DNA of 64,000 nucleotides from Mangrovibacter plantisponsor (lineage in GTDB: Bacteria; Pseudomonadota; Gammaproteobacteria; Enterobacterales; Enterobacteriaceae), in assembly GCF_003182475.1 (NCBI RefSeq), contig NZ_QGTS01000005.1:311659-375658 (forward strand). Reading direction: 5' to 3'. Positions within the stretch are counted from its first letter, which is position 1. Each line of letters starts with the position of its first letter. The translations under genes were made by a program, and so were the position numbers. Positions 1-8,845 of the stretch are shown piece after piece. The notes below the pieces were generated by a model that ran no database searches, was not told where the DNA came from, and saw nothing but the letters and a program-made list of their open reading frames with translations.

Positions 1-740
1 CCCTTGCTGATTACCAGCCAGAGTTCCCGCGCCCCGGAGCCAGCAAGCCCTGGCAAACCCTGGAATTACGGGATGTGGTGTTCCACTACCCGGATAACCA
101 GTTTCATGTCGGGCCGATAAATCTCACCCTGAAGCGTGGGGAAAAGGTTTTTTTGATTGGCGGCAATGGGAGCGGAAAATCCACGCTGGCAATGTTGTTA
201 ACCGGGCTTTACCAGCCTGTATCTGGCTCAATTTTGCTGGATGGACAACCGGTTGATGACAGCAATATGGATGCTTACCGGCAACTTTTTTCAGCAGTGT
301 TCACTGATGTGTGGTTGTTCGAGACACTTTTGGGACCCCGGGGGGAAACAGCTGACCCGGCATTAGTGGACGAGTGGTTACAGCGCCTGAAGATGGCAGG
401 TAAACTGCAAATTGACGAGGGTAAAATCAACAACCTGAACCTTTCAAAAGGGCAAAAAAAGCGGGTGGCTTTATTGCTGGCACTGGCGGAACAGCGCGAT
501 ATTATTTTGCTGGATGAGTGGGCGGCAGACCAGGACCCGCACTTTCGCCGTGAGTTTTACCAGGTTCTCCTGCCCTTAATTCAGGAAAAAGGGAAGACCA
601 TTTTTGCCATCAGCCACGATGACCACTACTTTATTCACGCTGATCGCTTGCTTGAAATGCGCCAGGGGCTGCTCAGTGAGCTGACCGGGAGCGAGCGGGA
701 ACAGGCATCACGCGATGCCGTTGCCCGCACCGCAAATTAA
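1..740 (+). CDS. yojI: YojI-type ABC exporter, C-terminal ATPase part (5' end outside window)
   Basis: The frame is open from base 3, so the gene begins upstream and only about 245 C-terminal residues are present. They form the nucleotide-binding domain of a fused permease-ATPase exporter. Visible motifs are Walker [10 protein letters not shown], the signature region LSKGQKKR, Walker B IILLDEW and the switch histidine in AISHDD. The C-terminus ([18 protein letters not shown]) matches E. coli YojI, an inner-membrane exporter that works with TolC and expels microcin J25 in E. coli. The LSKGQ signature and [16 protein letters not shown] stretch are typical of the SyrD/PvdE/YojI branch. A terminator follows directly. 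Identity is confident; the substrate in this host is unknown. Confidence 0.93.
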   Translation, partial: LADYQPEFPRPGASKPWQTLELRDVVFHYPDNQFHVGPINLTLKRGEKVFLIGGNGSGKSTLAMLLTGLYQPVSGSILLDGQPVDDSNMDAYRQLFSAVFTDVWLFETLLGPRGETADPALVDEWLQRLKMAGKLQIDEGKINNLNLSKGQKKRVALLLALAEQRDIILLDEWAADQDPHFRREFYQVLLPLIQEKGKTIFAISHDDHYFIHADRLLEMRQGLLSELTGSEREQASRDAVARTAN

Positions 741-749
741 TTTTTTTGC

Positions 750-779
750 GAAAAACCAGTCTTCGGGCTGGTTTTTTTT
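750..779 (+). terminator. Rho-independent terminator of yojI
   Basis: A hairpin AACCAGTC-ttcg-GGCTGGTT, with a UUCG tetraloop, is followed by a run of seven Ts. It lies 10 bases after the yojI stop. Confidence 0.85.
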
Positions 780-940
780 ACTGAAAAGGTTAAGGGTTTA
801 TAGGGGTGAGAGGGGCGGCCTGTTACACTATAGCCTGTCGTTGCAGTGCATAACGGGAAAACGTTAACCTGCAGCGGTATGCCTTAGCCACTTGCCCGGA
901 GTGCACGTGGTGATAACTGTCTGCAGGGAAGGTTTTATTC

Positions 941-2377
941 ATGTCATTACTTATCAATCAAAGCGCCCGGCATCGCGCTGAAGACCGCGCGCGCATCTTA
1001 TCTATCTTTTCCACCAATAAAATGGTGGTGCCTGCCATTTTAGGCAAACTCCCCCAGGGTGAACCGCATACTCTGGGCCGGTTAAATGACGATATCAGTG
1101 AAATGAACCAGCTGGTGGCCCGCCTGCCTGCACCTGATCTGGCGGATACCCTGGAAGGTTTACCGGCGGAAGAGCGCCATGCTTTATGGCACCTGGTAGC
1201 GGTTCAAAAGCGCGGTAAAGTGCTGGTTGAAGCCTCTGCCAGTGTCTGGGATGACCTGATTGATGAAATGAGTGACCGGGCGTTAATGACCGCACTCAGC
1301 ACACTGGATATCGACGAACAGATCTATCTGGTACAACACCTTCCCCGTGATCTTACTGGCCGTTTGCTGGCGTCGCTACCTGCCCAGGAACGGGATCGTG
1401 TCCGCCAGGTTATGGGGTACGAAAAACACAGCGTTGGGGCGATCATGGAGTTTGAAGTGATCACCATCCGTTCTGATATCACGCTGGAAACCGTACAACG
1501 CTATTTACGCCGCCGGGGAAAAATGCCGGAAAACACTGACAAACTGTTTGTGGTTGGCCGGGATCGTATTCTTACCGGGGAACTGGGCGTCACCAGTATT
1601 TTACTGCACTCGCCCAAGGCGCTGGTTAGTGATGTCATGGTGTCTGACCCAACCACCTTTTCTCCGCTGGATAACGACGAGGCGGCAGCCCGCACCTTCG
1701 AACGTGATAACCTCATCAGTGCCGCAGTTGTGGATGCCCAGGGAAAACTGATGGGGCGCCTGACCATTGATGAAATCGTTGACGTGGTTTACGAAGAAAC
1801 AGATTCAGACCTGCGGCGTATGGGGGGCTTAAGTAGTGGCGAAGATGTCTTTGCCCCGGTAGGCAAAGCGGTAAAAAACCGTTGGGCCTGGCTTGCCATC
1901 AACCTGTGTACCGCGTTTATCGCTTCCCGGGTGATTGATGGCTTTGAACACACGATTGCCCAGCTTGTAGCTCTGGCCGCTCTGATGCCAATAGTGGCGG
2001 GCATTGGCGGCAATACCGGCAACCAGACTATCACGATGATTGTCCGGGCGCTGGCTTTGCAGCAGGTTCAACCGGCAAACTTCATGTTTTTGCTGTTTCG
2101 TGAAATGGGTGTGGCGCTGATCAATGGCCTGATTTGGGGTGGCCTGATGGGCGTGGTGACCTGGCTTTTGTATCAGGACCCGCAACTGGGTGGCGTGATG
2201 ACGCTGGCTATGGTGCTTAACTTGTTAGTGGCGGCGATCATGGGTGTGTTGATCCCGTTGACTATGTATCGGCTGGGACGTGATCCTGCAGTCGGGTCCA
2301 GTGTAATGATCACCGCTATTACGGATACCGGCGGTTTTTTTATTTTCCTTGGCCTGGCGACCATTTTCCTGTTGTAA
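941..2377 (+). CDS. mgtE: MgtE-family magnesium channel/transporter
   Basis: This 478-residue protein is the usual MgtE length. Its order is an N-terminal helical MgtE_N domain (about residues 20-140), two CBS domains (about 145-290, around FEVITIRSD and LMGRLTIDEIVDVVYEE) and a C-terminal block of about five membrane helices (about 310-478). The transmembrane part has the conserved PIVAGIGGNTGNQT stretch, where the ion-path Gly-Asn residues lie. The family imports Mg2+ and is gated by Mg2+ binding to the N and CBS domains. The start at 941 follows GGAAGG about 10 bases upstream. E. coli K-12 lacks mgtE, so this is accessory relative to that genome. I found no convincing Mg2+ riboswitch in the 200-base leader. 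Confidence 0.93.
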   Translation: MSLLINQSARHRAEDRARILSIFSTNKMVVPAILGKLPQGEPHTLGRLNDDISEMNQLVARLPAPDLADTLEGLPAEERHALWHLVAVQKRGKVLVEASASVWDDLIDEMSDRALMTALSTLDIDEQIYLVQHLPRDLTGRLLASLPAQERDRVRQVMGYEKHSVGAIMEFEVITIRSDITLETVQRYLRRRGKMPENTDKLFVVGRDRILTGELGVTSILLHSPKALVSDVMVSDPTTFSPLDNDEAAARTFERDNLISAAVVDAQGKLMGRLTIDEIVDVVYEETDSDLRRMGGLSSGEDVFAPVGKAVKNRWAWLAINLCTAFIASRVIDGFEHTIAQLVALAALMPIVAGIGGNTGNQTITMIVRALALQQVQPANFMFLLFREMGVALINGLIWGGLMGVVTWLLYQDPQLGGVMTLAMVLNLLVAAIMGVLIPLTMYRLGRDPAVGSSVMITAITDTGGFFIFLGLATIFLL

Positions 2378-2383
2378 CACCAG

Positions 2384-2407
2384 AACCGGGCAGGATCCCG
2401 CCCGGTT
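2384..2407. terminator. Shared terminator between convergent mgtE and sulP
   Basis: A perfect stem AACCGGGC/GCCCGGTT with an 8-base loop lies in the 38-base gap between two convergent genes, so it probably serves both. The T-tract is short. Confidence 0.6.
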
Positions 2408-2415
2408 ATTACCGC

Positions 2416-3903
2416 TTAAATCTTTCCTGACAGGCGAGCGTGGAATTCACTGCTGCGCATATCCAGACCTTCAAATGAAACCTGGCAGCCATGCTTCTGG
2501 TAACGGTGTTCAATGGCATCCAGTGCAGCGACTGTCGATGCATCCCAGATTTGTGCATGGGTTAAATCAATCACCACGTTTTGTGGGTCTTCCGCGTAGT
2601 TGAAGTGTTCAAACAAGTCGTTACTGCTGGCGAAAAACAGTGGGCCACGTACCTGGTAACGCACTGTCTGGTTTGCTTCATCCAGCAGGCGTTCTGCATG
2701 AATCACATGGGCCACTCGGCGGGCGAACAACAGGGTGGCAAAGATAACGCCGCCAACCACGCCGATTGCCAGGTTACCTGTCCAGACTGTAGTAATAACC
2801 GTCACTACCATCACCAGGGTTTCCGGCAGTGGCATGCGGCCTAAAGTTTTGGGCTGCAGGCTGTGCCAGTCAACAGTTTTGTAGGCCACAATCATCATGA
2901 TGCCTGCCAGCACCACCATGGGTATTTTCGCCATTATTTCACTGAGCCCGGTTACCATTAGCAGCAGAAACAACCCGGCGGCAATAGTGGAAACCCGGGT
3001 ACGGGCTTTGCCCAGTTCAACGTTAACAATGGTCTGGCCAATCATGGCGCAACCGGCTATACCACCATAAAATGCAGCAAAAATGTTGGCGACACCCAGT
3101 CCCCAGCTTTCCCGGCGTTTACTGGACGGTGTATCTGTCAGGTCATCCACCAGGCGCGTGGTGAGCAGTGATTCCATCAGGCCAACAAATGCAACACTCA
3201 GCGCACAGGGCCAGATAATTTTCAGTGTTTCAAGGTTCAGGGGAACCATCAGGCTGTTAATGGATGGCAGGCCTGCATGCATCGGGCCTTCATCGCCAAC
3301 AACGGGTAAAGCCAGGCCCATAGAAATAGATATTGTGGTAACCAGTACCACCGCTACCAGCGGTGCAGGAATCGCGCTGAAGACCTTGGGTAACAAGATA
3401 ACAATGGCAAGTGTGGCGGCAAACAGCGCCCAAACCAGCGTACTTTGCCCTAACACATGGGGAACCTGGGCGAAGAAAATCAGGATCCCTAACGCATTAA
3501 CAAAACCGGTCATCACCGAGCGGGGAATGTAGCGCATCATTCGGGCCAGCCCCAGGGTACCGAACATTATCTGGATAATACCGGCAAGAATCACCGCTGG
3601 CATGATATAGCCCACACCATGGTCGCGCACCATTGGCCCAATCACCAGCGCGACGGAACCTGCAGCCGCTGTAACCATTGCCGGGCGCCCACCCAGTACC
3701 GACATGGACAGGCACAACACAATAGAAGCAACCAGGCTTACTTTAGGATCTACCCCGGCAATCACCGAAAAAGAGATAACTTCAGGGATCAGTGCCAGTG
3801 CGGTCAGCACACCGGCAAGAGATTCGCGAAACAGACGCCCTGGTGAGCGTAAGACATCGGCAACTGACACAGCCGTTGTCGGGTTATCAGGTAATGTTTT
3901 CAT
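2416..3903 (-). CDS. SulP-family anion permease with C-terminal STAS domain
   Basis: This is a SulP (SLC26-type) inner-membrane anion transporter of 495 residues from the chosen ATG at 3903. The reading frame also allows an upstream start at 3966, but those residues (FACHRSHFWHPRK) look non-coding. The N-terminal 390 residues form about ten to twelve hydrophobic helices, beginning around SLAGVLTALALIPEVISF, a typical SulP first helix. The C-terminal 100 residues (around NVVIDLTHAQIWDASTVAALD) are a STAS domain. Substrates of the family include sulfate, bicarbonate and C4-dicarboxylates; the sequence does not say which applies here. It converges on mgtE. No clear ribosome-binding site precedes the ATG. 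Confidence 0.87.
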   Translation of the reverse strand: MKTLPDNPTTAVSVADVLRSPGRLFRESLAGVLTALALIPEVISFSVIAGVDPKVSLVASIVLCLSMSVLGGRPAMVTAAAGSVALVIGPMVRDHGVGYIMPAVILAGIIQIMFGTLGLARMMRYIPRSVMTGFVNALGILIFFAQVPHVLGQSTLVWALFAATLAIVILLPKVFSAIPAPLVAVVLVTTISISMGLALPVVGDEGPMHAGLPSINSLMVPLNLETLKIIWPCALSVAFVGLMESLLTTRLVDDLTDTPSSKRRESWGLGVANIFAAFYGGIAGCAMIGQTIVNVELGKARTRVSTIAAGLFLLLMVTGLSEIMAKIPMVVLAGIMMIVAYKTVDWHSLQPKTLGRMPLPETLVMVVTVITTVWTGNLAIGVVGGVIFATLLFARRVAHVIHAERLLDEANQTVRYQVRGPLFFASSNDLFEHFNYAEDPQNVVIDLTHAQIWDASTVAALDAIEHRYQKHGCQVSFEGLDMRSSEFHARLSGKI

Positions 3904-4033
3904 TGTTGTGCAGGTTTCGTTGTTTTTACGGGGGTGCCAGAAATGGCTGCGATGGCAGGCAAACACTGCCTGAGAAAGGTGGGCATACTACAGCGAATAC
4001 CCGAAATTTACCAGTTTTTACGTTTTTTTAACG

Positions 4034-4060
4034 AGGATGGCAGCCTGTTGCTGCCATCCT
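4034..4060. other. Perfect 10-bp hairpin after the chemoreceptor stop codon
   Basis: The arms AGGATGGCAG and CTGCCATCCT flank a 7-base loop, 8 bases beyond the chemoreceptor stop on the minus strand. The sequence beyond it in the gene direction is A-rich, not T-rich, so it is not a canonical terminator. It may protect the transcript end. Confidence 0.5.
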
Positions 4061-4068
4061 CTGGCTGG

Positions 4069-5976
4069 TTAATTCAGGGTAAAACGGTCAACCAGTGACG
4101 TCATTGCTTCAGACTGTTGGTTCAGTGTCTGGCTGGCTGTGGCAGCCTCTGAAACCCGTGCGGCATTTTGCTGAGTCACCTGTTCAAGCTGGTGCAAAGC
4201 CAAATCAATTTGCTTAATGCCCAGAGACTGCTCACTGGCTGCGTGGGCAATATCGGTTACATATTGCCGCATTCTGCTGGTATTGGCGGCCGCAAGGTGC
4301 AGGGTTTCACCAGAAGCATTTACCTTTTCAACACCTTCGTTAATTTTCCCCATGGTCACAGTGACCAGATCACGTATGGATGCGGCTTCCCGGGCACAGC
4401 GTTGGGACAGGCTGCGAACTTCGGCAGCAACAACCGCGAAGCCTTTACCCAATTCACCTGCCCGTGCGGCTTCAACGGCTGCGTTCAGCGCCAGCAAATT
4501 TGTCTGGAAGGATATTTCATCAATAGAGCTGATGATATGGGCAATTTGCTCGCTGGACTCACGCACAGCCTCAATACTGCGGCTGGCTTCAATTGCAATG
4601 CTGTCTGCCTCCTGAACTTCATTTTCCATTTCAGTTGTCAGTAATTGTGCCTGGCGGGCGCTTTCAGCGGTTTGGTTAACAGTGGTGGATATCTGCTCCA
4701 TGCTGGCCGCTGTTTCTACCAGTGAAGCTGCCTGCTCATCGGTCCGTTGTGCCAAATCCTGGTTGCCCCGGGCAATATCATCGCTGGCACTTAACAGTAC
4801 ATCCGCACCTTGCTTTATCTCCATGACGGTAGACCGGAGATTATCGGTCATCGCGTTCCAGGCCATGCTGATACGGGAAAGTTCATCAGTTCCAGGGACA
4901 GGTAACCGTTGGGTGAGGTCGTTACCCATGGTGTGAATTTTGTGCAGGATTGTTTTAAGTTGCTGGTCAATAGTGCGGCTAATAAGTAACGCAAATCCCA
5001 GCGAAACTAGCAGCGCGAATACCGTTGCGGCAAGGTAGCCCATCCAGTCAATACGGGCAATTTCAGCAATACGCTGTGCATCGCCAGATAACTGGCCGGC
5101 AAGGGTATTTTCCAGGTCTTTCAACAAATTAATACGTTCAGTCTGGGCTGCGAACCAGTCTGGCCCCTGAATACCAAACTGGTTATCTGCAGCGTGAGTA
5201 AACGCCTGCTGGCGCATCGCCAGTGCTTTTTGGGTTGTGGGCTGGTTTTCGGTTTGCTGCCAGAGTTTCAGGTCATCTGGCGTGGCGAAAGTTTGGTAGG
5301 CTGTTATCCACGCGGTTTGTTTCCCAACAACCTCACTGAAACGTTGAAACATGCCCGGCATAAATTTGCCTGCCGAAAAGGTATTGGCGAGGAGTGCGCG
5401 CTCAATGCCTGCCTGTTCTTTGATGTTTAATAGCGCGTAATAGGTCATCAGGTCGTTGAGAATTACCCCTGGCTGGGGCAGGTGGCTGATATTGCCGACA
5501 ATATCCAACAGAATATTCACCATCCTGGTATAGCTGGCCAGCGCCTGTGGTGTGGCGATGGATAAGTTACTGACACCACTACGCAACGTATTTATTGTCT
5601 GCTGCTGTTGTGAAAACTGGTTAACAAGTTCAGTCAGTTTGCTTAAATGCTCAGCTTCAGCAAGCTGCGCCAGGCTGCTTTCGGCTTTTTTTAACACCTG
5701 GTCAGTGAGTTGCTGTTGTGTGGTTAACTCAGAACGAAATTGCTGGCCCTTGCTGCCCAGGTAGCCTGCACTCAGGCCGCGTTCTTTCTGGAGTTCATGT
5801 ATTGTGTCACCCAATGTGGCGGCAATATGAGTGAGTTCAGCAACGGTTTTCATTTGCTTTTCGACAGCGTAATGGGCCATAAACCCATTTCCAGCTACGC
5901 CCAATAATGCCAAAACTAAAGGTAATAATACCAGTAACAGCTTATTTCTTATTGAGATTCGGTAAATCCATAACAT
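4069..5976 (-). CDS. Methyl-accepting chemotaxis protein with NIT sensor domain
   Basis: This is an inner-membrane chemoreceptor of about 635 residues. A first membrane helix (NKLLLVLLPLVLALLGVAG) is followed by a periplasmic region carrying the NIT signature LQKERGLSAGYLGSKG. The NIT (nitrate/nitrite sensing) family is known from nitrate-responsive regulators and receptors. Next come a second membrane helix (about 315-335), a HAMP linker, and the MCP signalling hairpin with EISFQTNLLALNAAVEAARAGE. The C-terminus ends VDRFTLN and has no NWETF-type CheR/CheB tether, so adaptation would need help from other receptors. I prefer the ATG at 5976, because GAGG lies 9 bases upstream; the ATG at 5991 has no such site. 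Ligand specificity is inferred from the family only. Confidence 0.9.
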   Translation of the reverse strand: MLWIYRISIRNKLLLVLLPLVLALLGVAGNGFMAHYAVEKQMKTVAELTHIAATLGDTIHELQKERGLSAGYLGSKGQQFRSELTTQQQLTDQVLKKAESSLAQLAEAEHLSKLTELVNQFSQQQQTINTLRSGVSNLSIATPQALASYTRMVNILLDIVGNISHLPQPGVILNDLMTYYALLNIKEQAGIERALLANTFSAGKFMPGMFQRFSEVVGKQTAWITAYQTFATPDDLKLWQQTENQPTTQKALAMRQQAFTHAADNQFGIQGPDWFAAQTERINLLKDLENTLAGQLSGDAQRIAEIARIDWMGYLAATVFALLVSLGFALLISRTIDQQLKTILHKIHTMGNDLTQRLPVPGTDELSRISMAWNAMTDNLRSTVMEIKQGADVLLSASDDIARGNQDLAQRTDEQAASLVETAASMEQISTTVNQTAESARQAQLLTTEMENEVQEADSIAIEASRSIEAVRESSEQIAHIISSIDEISFQTNLLALNAAVEAARAGELGKGFAVVAAEVRSLSQRCAREAASIRDLVTVTMGKINEGVEKVNASGETLHLAAANTSRMRQYVTDIAHAASEQSLGIKQIDLALHQLEQVTQQNAARVSEAATASQTLNQQSEAMTSLVDRFTLN

Positions 5977-6012
5977 ACGTGGCAACCTCATTTTTTTACA
6001 AGCGTAAAGAGG

Positions 6013-6040
6013 TTATCGGTGTATACCGGGGGGAACTTTA
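6013..6040 (-). promoter_or_regulatory. Candidate sigma-28 (FliA) promoter of the chemoreceptor gene
   Basis: On the minus strand TAAAGTT and CCGATAA occur in the order and near-spacing of the flagellar class III promoter consensus. The spacer is one base longer than the usual length. Transcription would begin near 6006, giving a leader of about 30 bases to the ATG at 5976. Confidence 0.6.
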
Positions 6041-6049
6041 CTAAAATAT

Positions 6050-6064
6050 TACCCCAAGGGGGTA
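6050..6064. promoter_or_regulatory. TACCCC-AAG-GGGGTA palindrome upstream of the sigma-28-like promoter
   Basis: This 6-3-6 inverted repeat is centred about 50 bases upstream of the predicted chemoreceptor start. TACCnnT heptamers are the unit recognised by NarL/NarP. The spacing here differs from the classical 7-2-7 arrangement, so binding is only suggested. Confidence 0.3.
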
Positions 6065-6184
6065 GTTGCAAGATTATGATTTTTAATAGAAAAATAATTA
6101 AGTAATGCTAAATTTATTATTACTATCGCTTAACTTATTAATGACATTAATACATTGCTATTTGCACAAAAATAAAGGCGTCTG

Positions 6185-6256
6185 ATGACAAACCTCATGT
6201 TCGCACAGCACGAGAGGATGTCACCCAATAACAAACCAGGAAAATCAATTTATTGA
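6185..6256 (+). CDS. Candidate 23-residue small protein
   Basis: An ATG is preceded by AAAGGCG at about 4-bp spacing and opens a 23-codon frame (MTNLMFAQHERMSPNNKPGK, then three residues) ending in TGA. It lies on the opposite strand to both neighbours. It is followed by a short hairpin and then a very strong terminator at 6273-6308, so an independent transcript is plausible. I do not recognise the peptide. It could instead be a small RNA with a chance frame. Confidence 0.25.
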   Translation: MTNLMFAQHERMSPNNKPGKSIY

Positions 6257-6308
6257 TTTTCTGCTGCTAACTAAAAAGAAGGAAAAACCACGCTTTTTCC
6301 TTCTTTTT
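6240..6308. terminator. Tandem hairpins ending in a 15-bp terminator
   Basis: Arms GAAAATCAA/TTGATTTTC (6240-6261) are followed by a perfect 15-bp stem AAAAAGAAGGAAAAA/TTTTTCCTTCTTTTT (6273-6287 and 6294-6308, loop ccacgc). Poly-A on one side and poly-T on the other make the second one bidirectional. It would stop adhP on the minus strand and any transcript of the small ORF at 6185 on the plus strand. Confidence 0.8.
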
Positions 6309-6320
6309 CATCAATCTGAA

Positions 6321-6338
6321 AGGCGCCGCAGCGCCTTT
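6321..6338. terminator. GC-rich hairpin just downstream of adhP
   Basis: AAAGGCGC-cg-GCGCCTTT-like arms lie 14-31 bases after the adhP stop. The T-tract is weak, so it probably acts together with the stronger hairpin at 6273-6308. Confidence 0.5.
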
Positions 6339-6351
6339 ATTTATATCGGGG

Positions 6352-7365
6352 TTATTTCTGCCCGAAGTCAATCACCATACGGCCCTGAATTTTTCCCTGT
6401 TCCATTTCTTCAAAAATAGTATTGATATCTTCGATGGGACGGCGGGTTACTTTGGGAACCACTTTACCTTCAGCGGCAAACTGGAACGCCTCAGTAAGAT
6501 CTTTACGTGTGCCAACCAGTGAACCGACCACCTGAATGCCATCCAGCACCAGGCGAGGAATATCCAGGCTCATTGATTCTGGCGGTAAACCTACTGCAAC
6601 CACCCGGGCACCGGCACGGACGGCATCAACAGCGGAGTTAAAAGCAGCTTTAGCCACAGCTGTAACCACTGCGGCATGCGCGCCACCGGTTTTTTCCTGA
6701 ATGAACTTCGCCGCGTCTTCGGTGCGGGAGTTAATCACCAGGTCAGCGCCCATTTCTTTAGCGAAAGCCAGCTGGTTATCGTTTACATCCACCGCAATGA
6801 CTTTGGCGTTGAAAACATTTTTTGCATACTGCAGTGCAAGGTTGCCCAGGCCACCCAAACCATAAATGGCAATCCACTGGCCAGGTTTGATGTCTGATAC
6901 TTTCACGGCTTTGTAAGTGGTCACACCGGCGCAGGTCACGCTGCTTGCTGCCGCAGAATCCAGACCATCGGGTACTTTCACCGCATAGTCTGCCACTACA
7001 ATGCACTCTTCTGCCATGCCGCCATCAACGGTATAGCCTGCATTCTTCACGTTACGGCACAGCGTTTCGTTACCACTGGTGCAGTATTCACAGTGCCCGC
7101 AGCCTTCAAAAAACCACGCAACACTTGCACGGTCGCCCACTTTCAGTGAACTGACACCCGGCCCAATTTGTTTGACTACCCCAATCCCTTCATGACCAAG
7201 AATAACCCCGGTTTTGTCTCCGAAGTCGCCATTCTTTACATGCAAGTCGGTGTGGCAAACCCCACAACATTCCATCGACAGTAACGCTTCGCCATGTTCC
7301 AGTGGGCGAAGTTTTTTATCGACGACATCAACATGGTGATGACTGTTCACAACGGCTGCTTTCAT
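6352..7365 (-). CDS. adhP: Zinc-dependent ethanol-active alcohol dehydrogenase AdhP
   Basis: This is a medium-chain Zn-dependent, NAD-linked alcohol dehydrogenase of 337 residues, nearly identical over its length to E. coli AdhP. The N-terminal catalytic domain has the zinc-binding segment [10 protein letters not shown] with GHEGIG, and the structural-zinc cysteines [16 protein letters not shown]. The Rossmann domain has [11 protein letters not shown]. The ATG at 7365 follows AAGGAG at 5-bp spacing; a GTG two codons upstream is disfavoured. The enzyme interconverts ethanol or other short alcohols and aldehydes in the cytoplasm. The upstream region has two large palindromes (7403-7454), suggesting a dedicated regulator. 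It is monocistronic. Confidence 0.95.
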   Translation of the reverse strand: MKAAVVNSHHHVDVVDKKLRPLEHGEALLSMECCGVCHTDLHVKNGDFGDKTGVILGHEGIGVVKQIGPGVSSLKVGDRASVAWFFEGCGHCEYCTSGNETLCRNVKNAGYTVDGGMAEECIVVADYAVKVPDGLDSAAASSVTCAGVTTYKAVKVSDIKPGQWIAIYGLGGLGNLALQYAKNVFNAKVIAVDVNDNQLAFAKEMGADLVINSRTEDAAKFIQEKTGGAHAAVVTAVAKAAFNSAVDAVRAGARVVAVGLPPESMSLDIPRLVLDGIQVVGSLVGTRKDLTEAFQFAAEGKVVPKVTRRPIEDINTIFEEMEQGKIQGRMVIDFGQK

Positions 7366-7402
7366 TTGCACTCCTTGACTATAGATGGCCTTTCATTTTT
7401 AG

Positions 7403-7427
7403 CATCTGGATAACATTTGCCCAGATG
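7403..7427. promoter_or_regulatory. Inverted repeat CATCTGG-N11-CCAGATG upstream of adhP
   Basis: Perfect 7-bp arms separated by 11 bases, starting 38 bases upstream of the adhP ATG. It could be an operator half-site pair or a hairpin in the adhP leader. Confidence 0.4.
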
Positions 7428-7429
7428 TA

Positions 7430-7454
7430 TTGATTCGGAATAATTCCAAATCAA
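7430..7454. promoter_or_regulatory. 25-bp near-perfect palindrome upstream of adhP
   Basis: TTGATT-c-GGAATAATTCC-a-AATCAA reads the same on both strands except for one mismatched pair. It lies 65-89 bases upstream of the adhP start, next to the previous inverted repeat. Length and symmetry suggest a dimeric transcription-factor site; I do not recognise the factor. Confidence 0.45.
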
Positions 7455-7957
7455 TTATTAATTCTACGGTATCATTTCGATAAAGTTTATTCGAATGGAA
7501 AAAATTTATTAAATCATAGTGATAAATTATCTATTCGTGCTATTGGAAAAATTTCTCACGCCTGATTGTAGATAAGGTAAGCAATCTGGCTTGTAACAAA
7601 TAAACAACATTCTGTGTGAGGGTAGCGGTTATTGTTTAGCGGTTCTTGAGTATGTGTGCCATTGGAGTGCGTTGTGAAACGGCAATGCATCAGAATTTGC
7701 CACGGGACAGATTGAGTCTGAGAGCCGGGATCCGTATAGTGTCTCACCCCTTGCAGCCCGTGCTGAATACCGCTGGTTTGCGTTTAAAAGAGGCACATAA
7801 CTTCTGCGCGCAATGGCAATGTTTTCGGCCTGCCCGGGGAGTCTGCTACTATTGAACAGAATTTTTATCGCCTGGTGGGCAAATGCTGCACCAGGTGCAG
7901 GCTGTGGGACAAAAGCAGCCTGGTAAGCACCACTCTCTAACATCAGGAGATTTTTTA

Positions 7958-8842
7958 ATGAGAAATGTAACTGTCGCTGCCACTCAAATGGCCTGTAGCT
8001 GGGAACTGGACAACAACATTGCCAATGCTGAGCGACTGGTGCGTGAAGCCCATGCCCAGGGGGCGCAAATTATCCTGATTCAGGAACTCTTCGCAGCGCC
8101 TTACTTTTGCATTGATCAAAGCCCGGAACATTACGCGCTGGCGCAGGATGTTGCGAACAGCCCGCTAATTAGCCATTTTTCTGCACTGGCAAAAGAGCTG
8201 GAAGTGGTGCTGCCACTGAGCTTCTTCGAAAAAGCGAACAACGCCTATTACAACTCACTGGTCATGATTGATGCCGATGGCACGGTGATGGACATTTACC
8301 GTAAAACTCATATTCCTAATGGCCCGGCTTACCAGGAAAAACAATTTTTCATTCCTGGTGACACGGGTTTTAAAGTGTGGAATACGCGTTATGCCAAAGT
8401 GGGTGTGGGGATTTGCTGGGACCAGTGGTTCCCTGAAACCGCTCGTAGCCTTGCATTGCAGGGCGCAGAAGTTATTTTCTACCCAACTGCAATTGGTTCT
8501 GAACCTGCTTACCCGGAAATCGACAGCCAGCCGCACTGGACTCGTGTTCAACAAGGCCATGCTGCAGCAAACCTGGTTCCGGTTATTGCTTCCAACCGTA
8601 TTGGTACAGAAGCCAGTAAATATATAGAAGGCCTGGAAATGACATTCTATGGTTCTTCTTTTATTGCTGACCAGACAGGTGAACTGGTTAAACAGGCAAA
8701 TAAAACGGACGAGTCCATACTGGTGCATACCTTTGACCTCGACGCCATTGCTGCACAACGTGCATCCTGGGGGCTGTTCCGCGACCGCCGCCCGGAAATG
8801 TACAGCGCGATTGCCACTTCTGATGGCACAACCCGGAGATAA
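7958..8842 (+). CDS. aguB: N-carbamoylputrescine amidase AguB
   Basis: This nitrilase-superfamily hydrolase of 294 residues converts N-carbamoylputrescine to putrescine, CO2 and ammonia. The catalytic Glu-Lys-Cys triad is visible as E43 (LIQELF), K116 (YRKTHIPNG) and C153 (GVGICWDQW). The ATG at 7958 follows AGGAGA at proper spacing; the frame continues upstream but without coding character. It is followed after 3 bases by aguA, forming the two-step agmatine-to-putrescine route known from Pseudomonas and plants. E. coli K-12 instead uses agmatinase SpeB. A structured leader precedes the gene. Confidence 0.95.
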   Translation: MRNVTVAATQMACSWELDNNIANAERLVREAHAQGAQIILIQELFAAPYFCIDQSPEHYALAQDVANSPLISHFSALAKELEVVLPLSFFEKANNAYYNSLVMIDADGTVMDIYRKTHIPNGPAYQEKQFFIPGDTGFKVWNTRYAKVGVGICWDQWFPETARSLALQGAEVIFYPTAIGSEPAYPEIDSQPHWTRVQQGHAAANLVPVIASNRIGTEASKYIEGLEMTFYGSSFIADQTGELVKQANKTDESILVHTFDLDAIAAQRASWGLFRDRRPEMYSAIATSDGTTRR

Positions 8843-8845
8843 GCT

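Larger units (their letters stand above)
7366..7957. other. Intergenic region between divergent adhP and aguB
   Basis: No convincing gene lies in these 590 bases. The adhP-proximal part is AT-rich and carries two inverted repeats (annotated separately). The aguB-proximal part (7871-7923) can fold into CCTGGTG...CACCAGG and CAGGCTG...CAGCCTG, two stem-loops sharing sequence just ahead of the aguB ribosome-binding site. Short frames here lack ribosome-binding sites. Confidence 0.6.

Noticed and set aside
741..940. Possible Mg2+-sensing riboswitch (M-box) ahead of mgtE
   Set aside because: I could not identify the conserved helices or a terminator/antiterminator pair in the 200-base leader.
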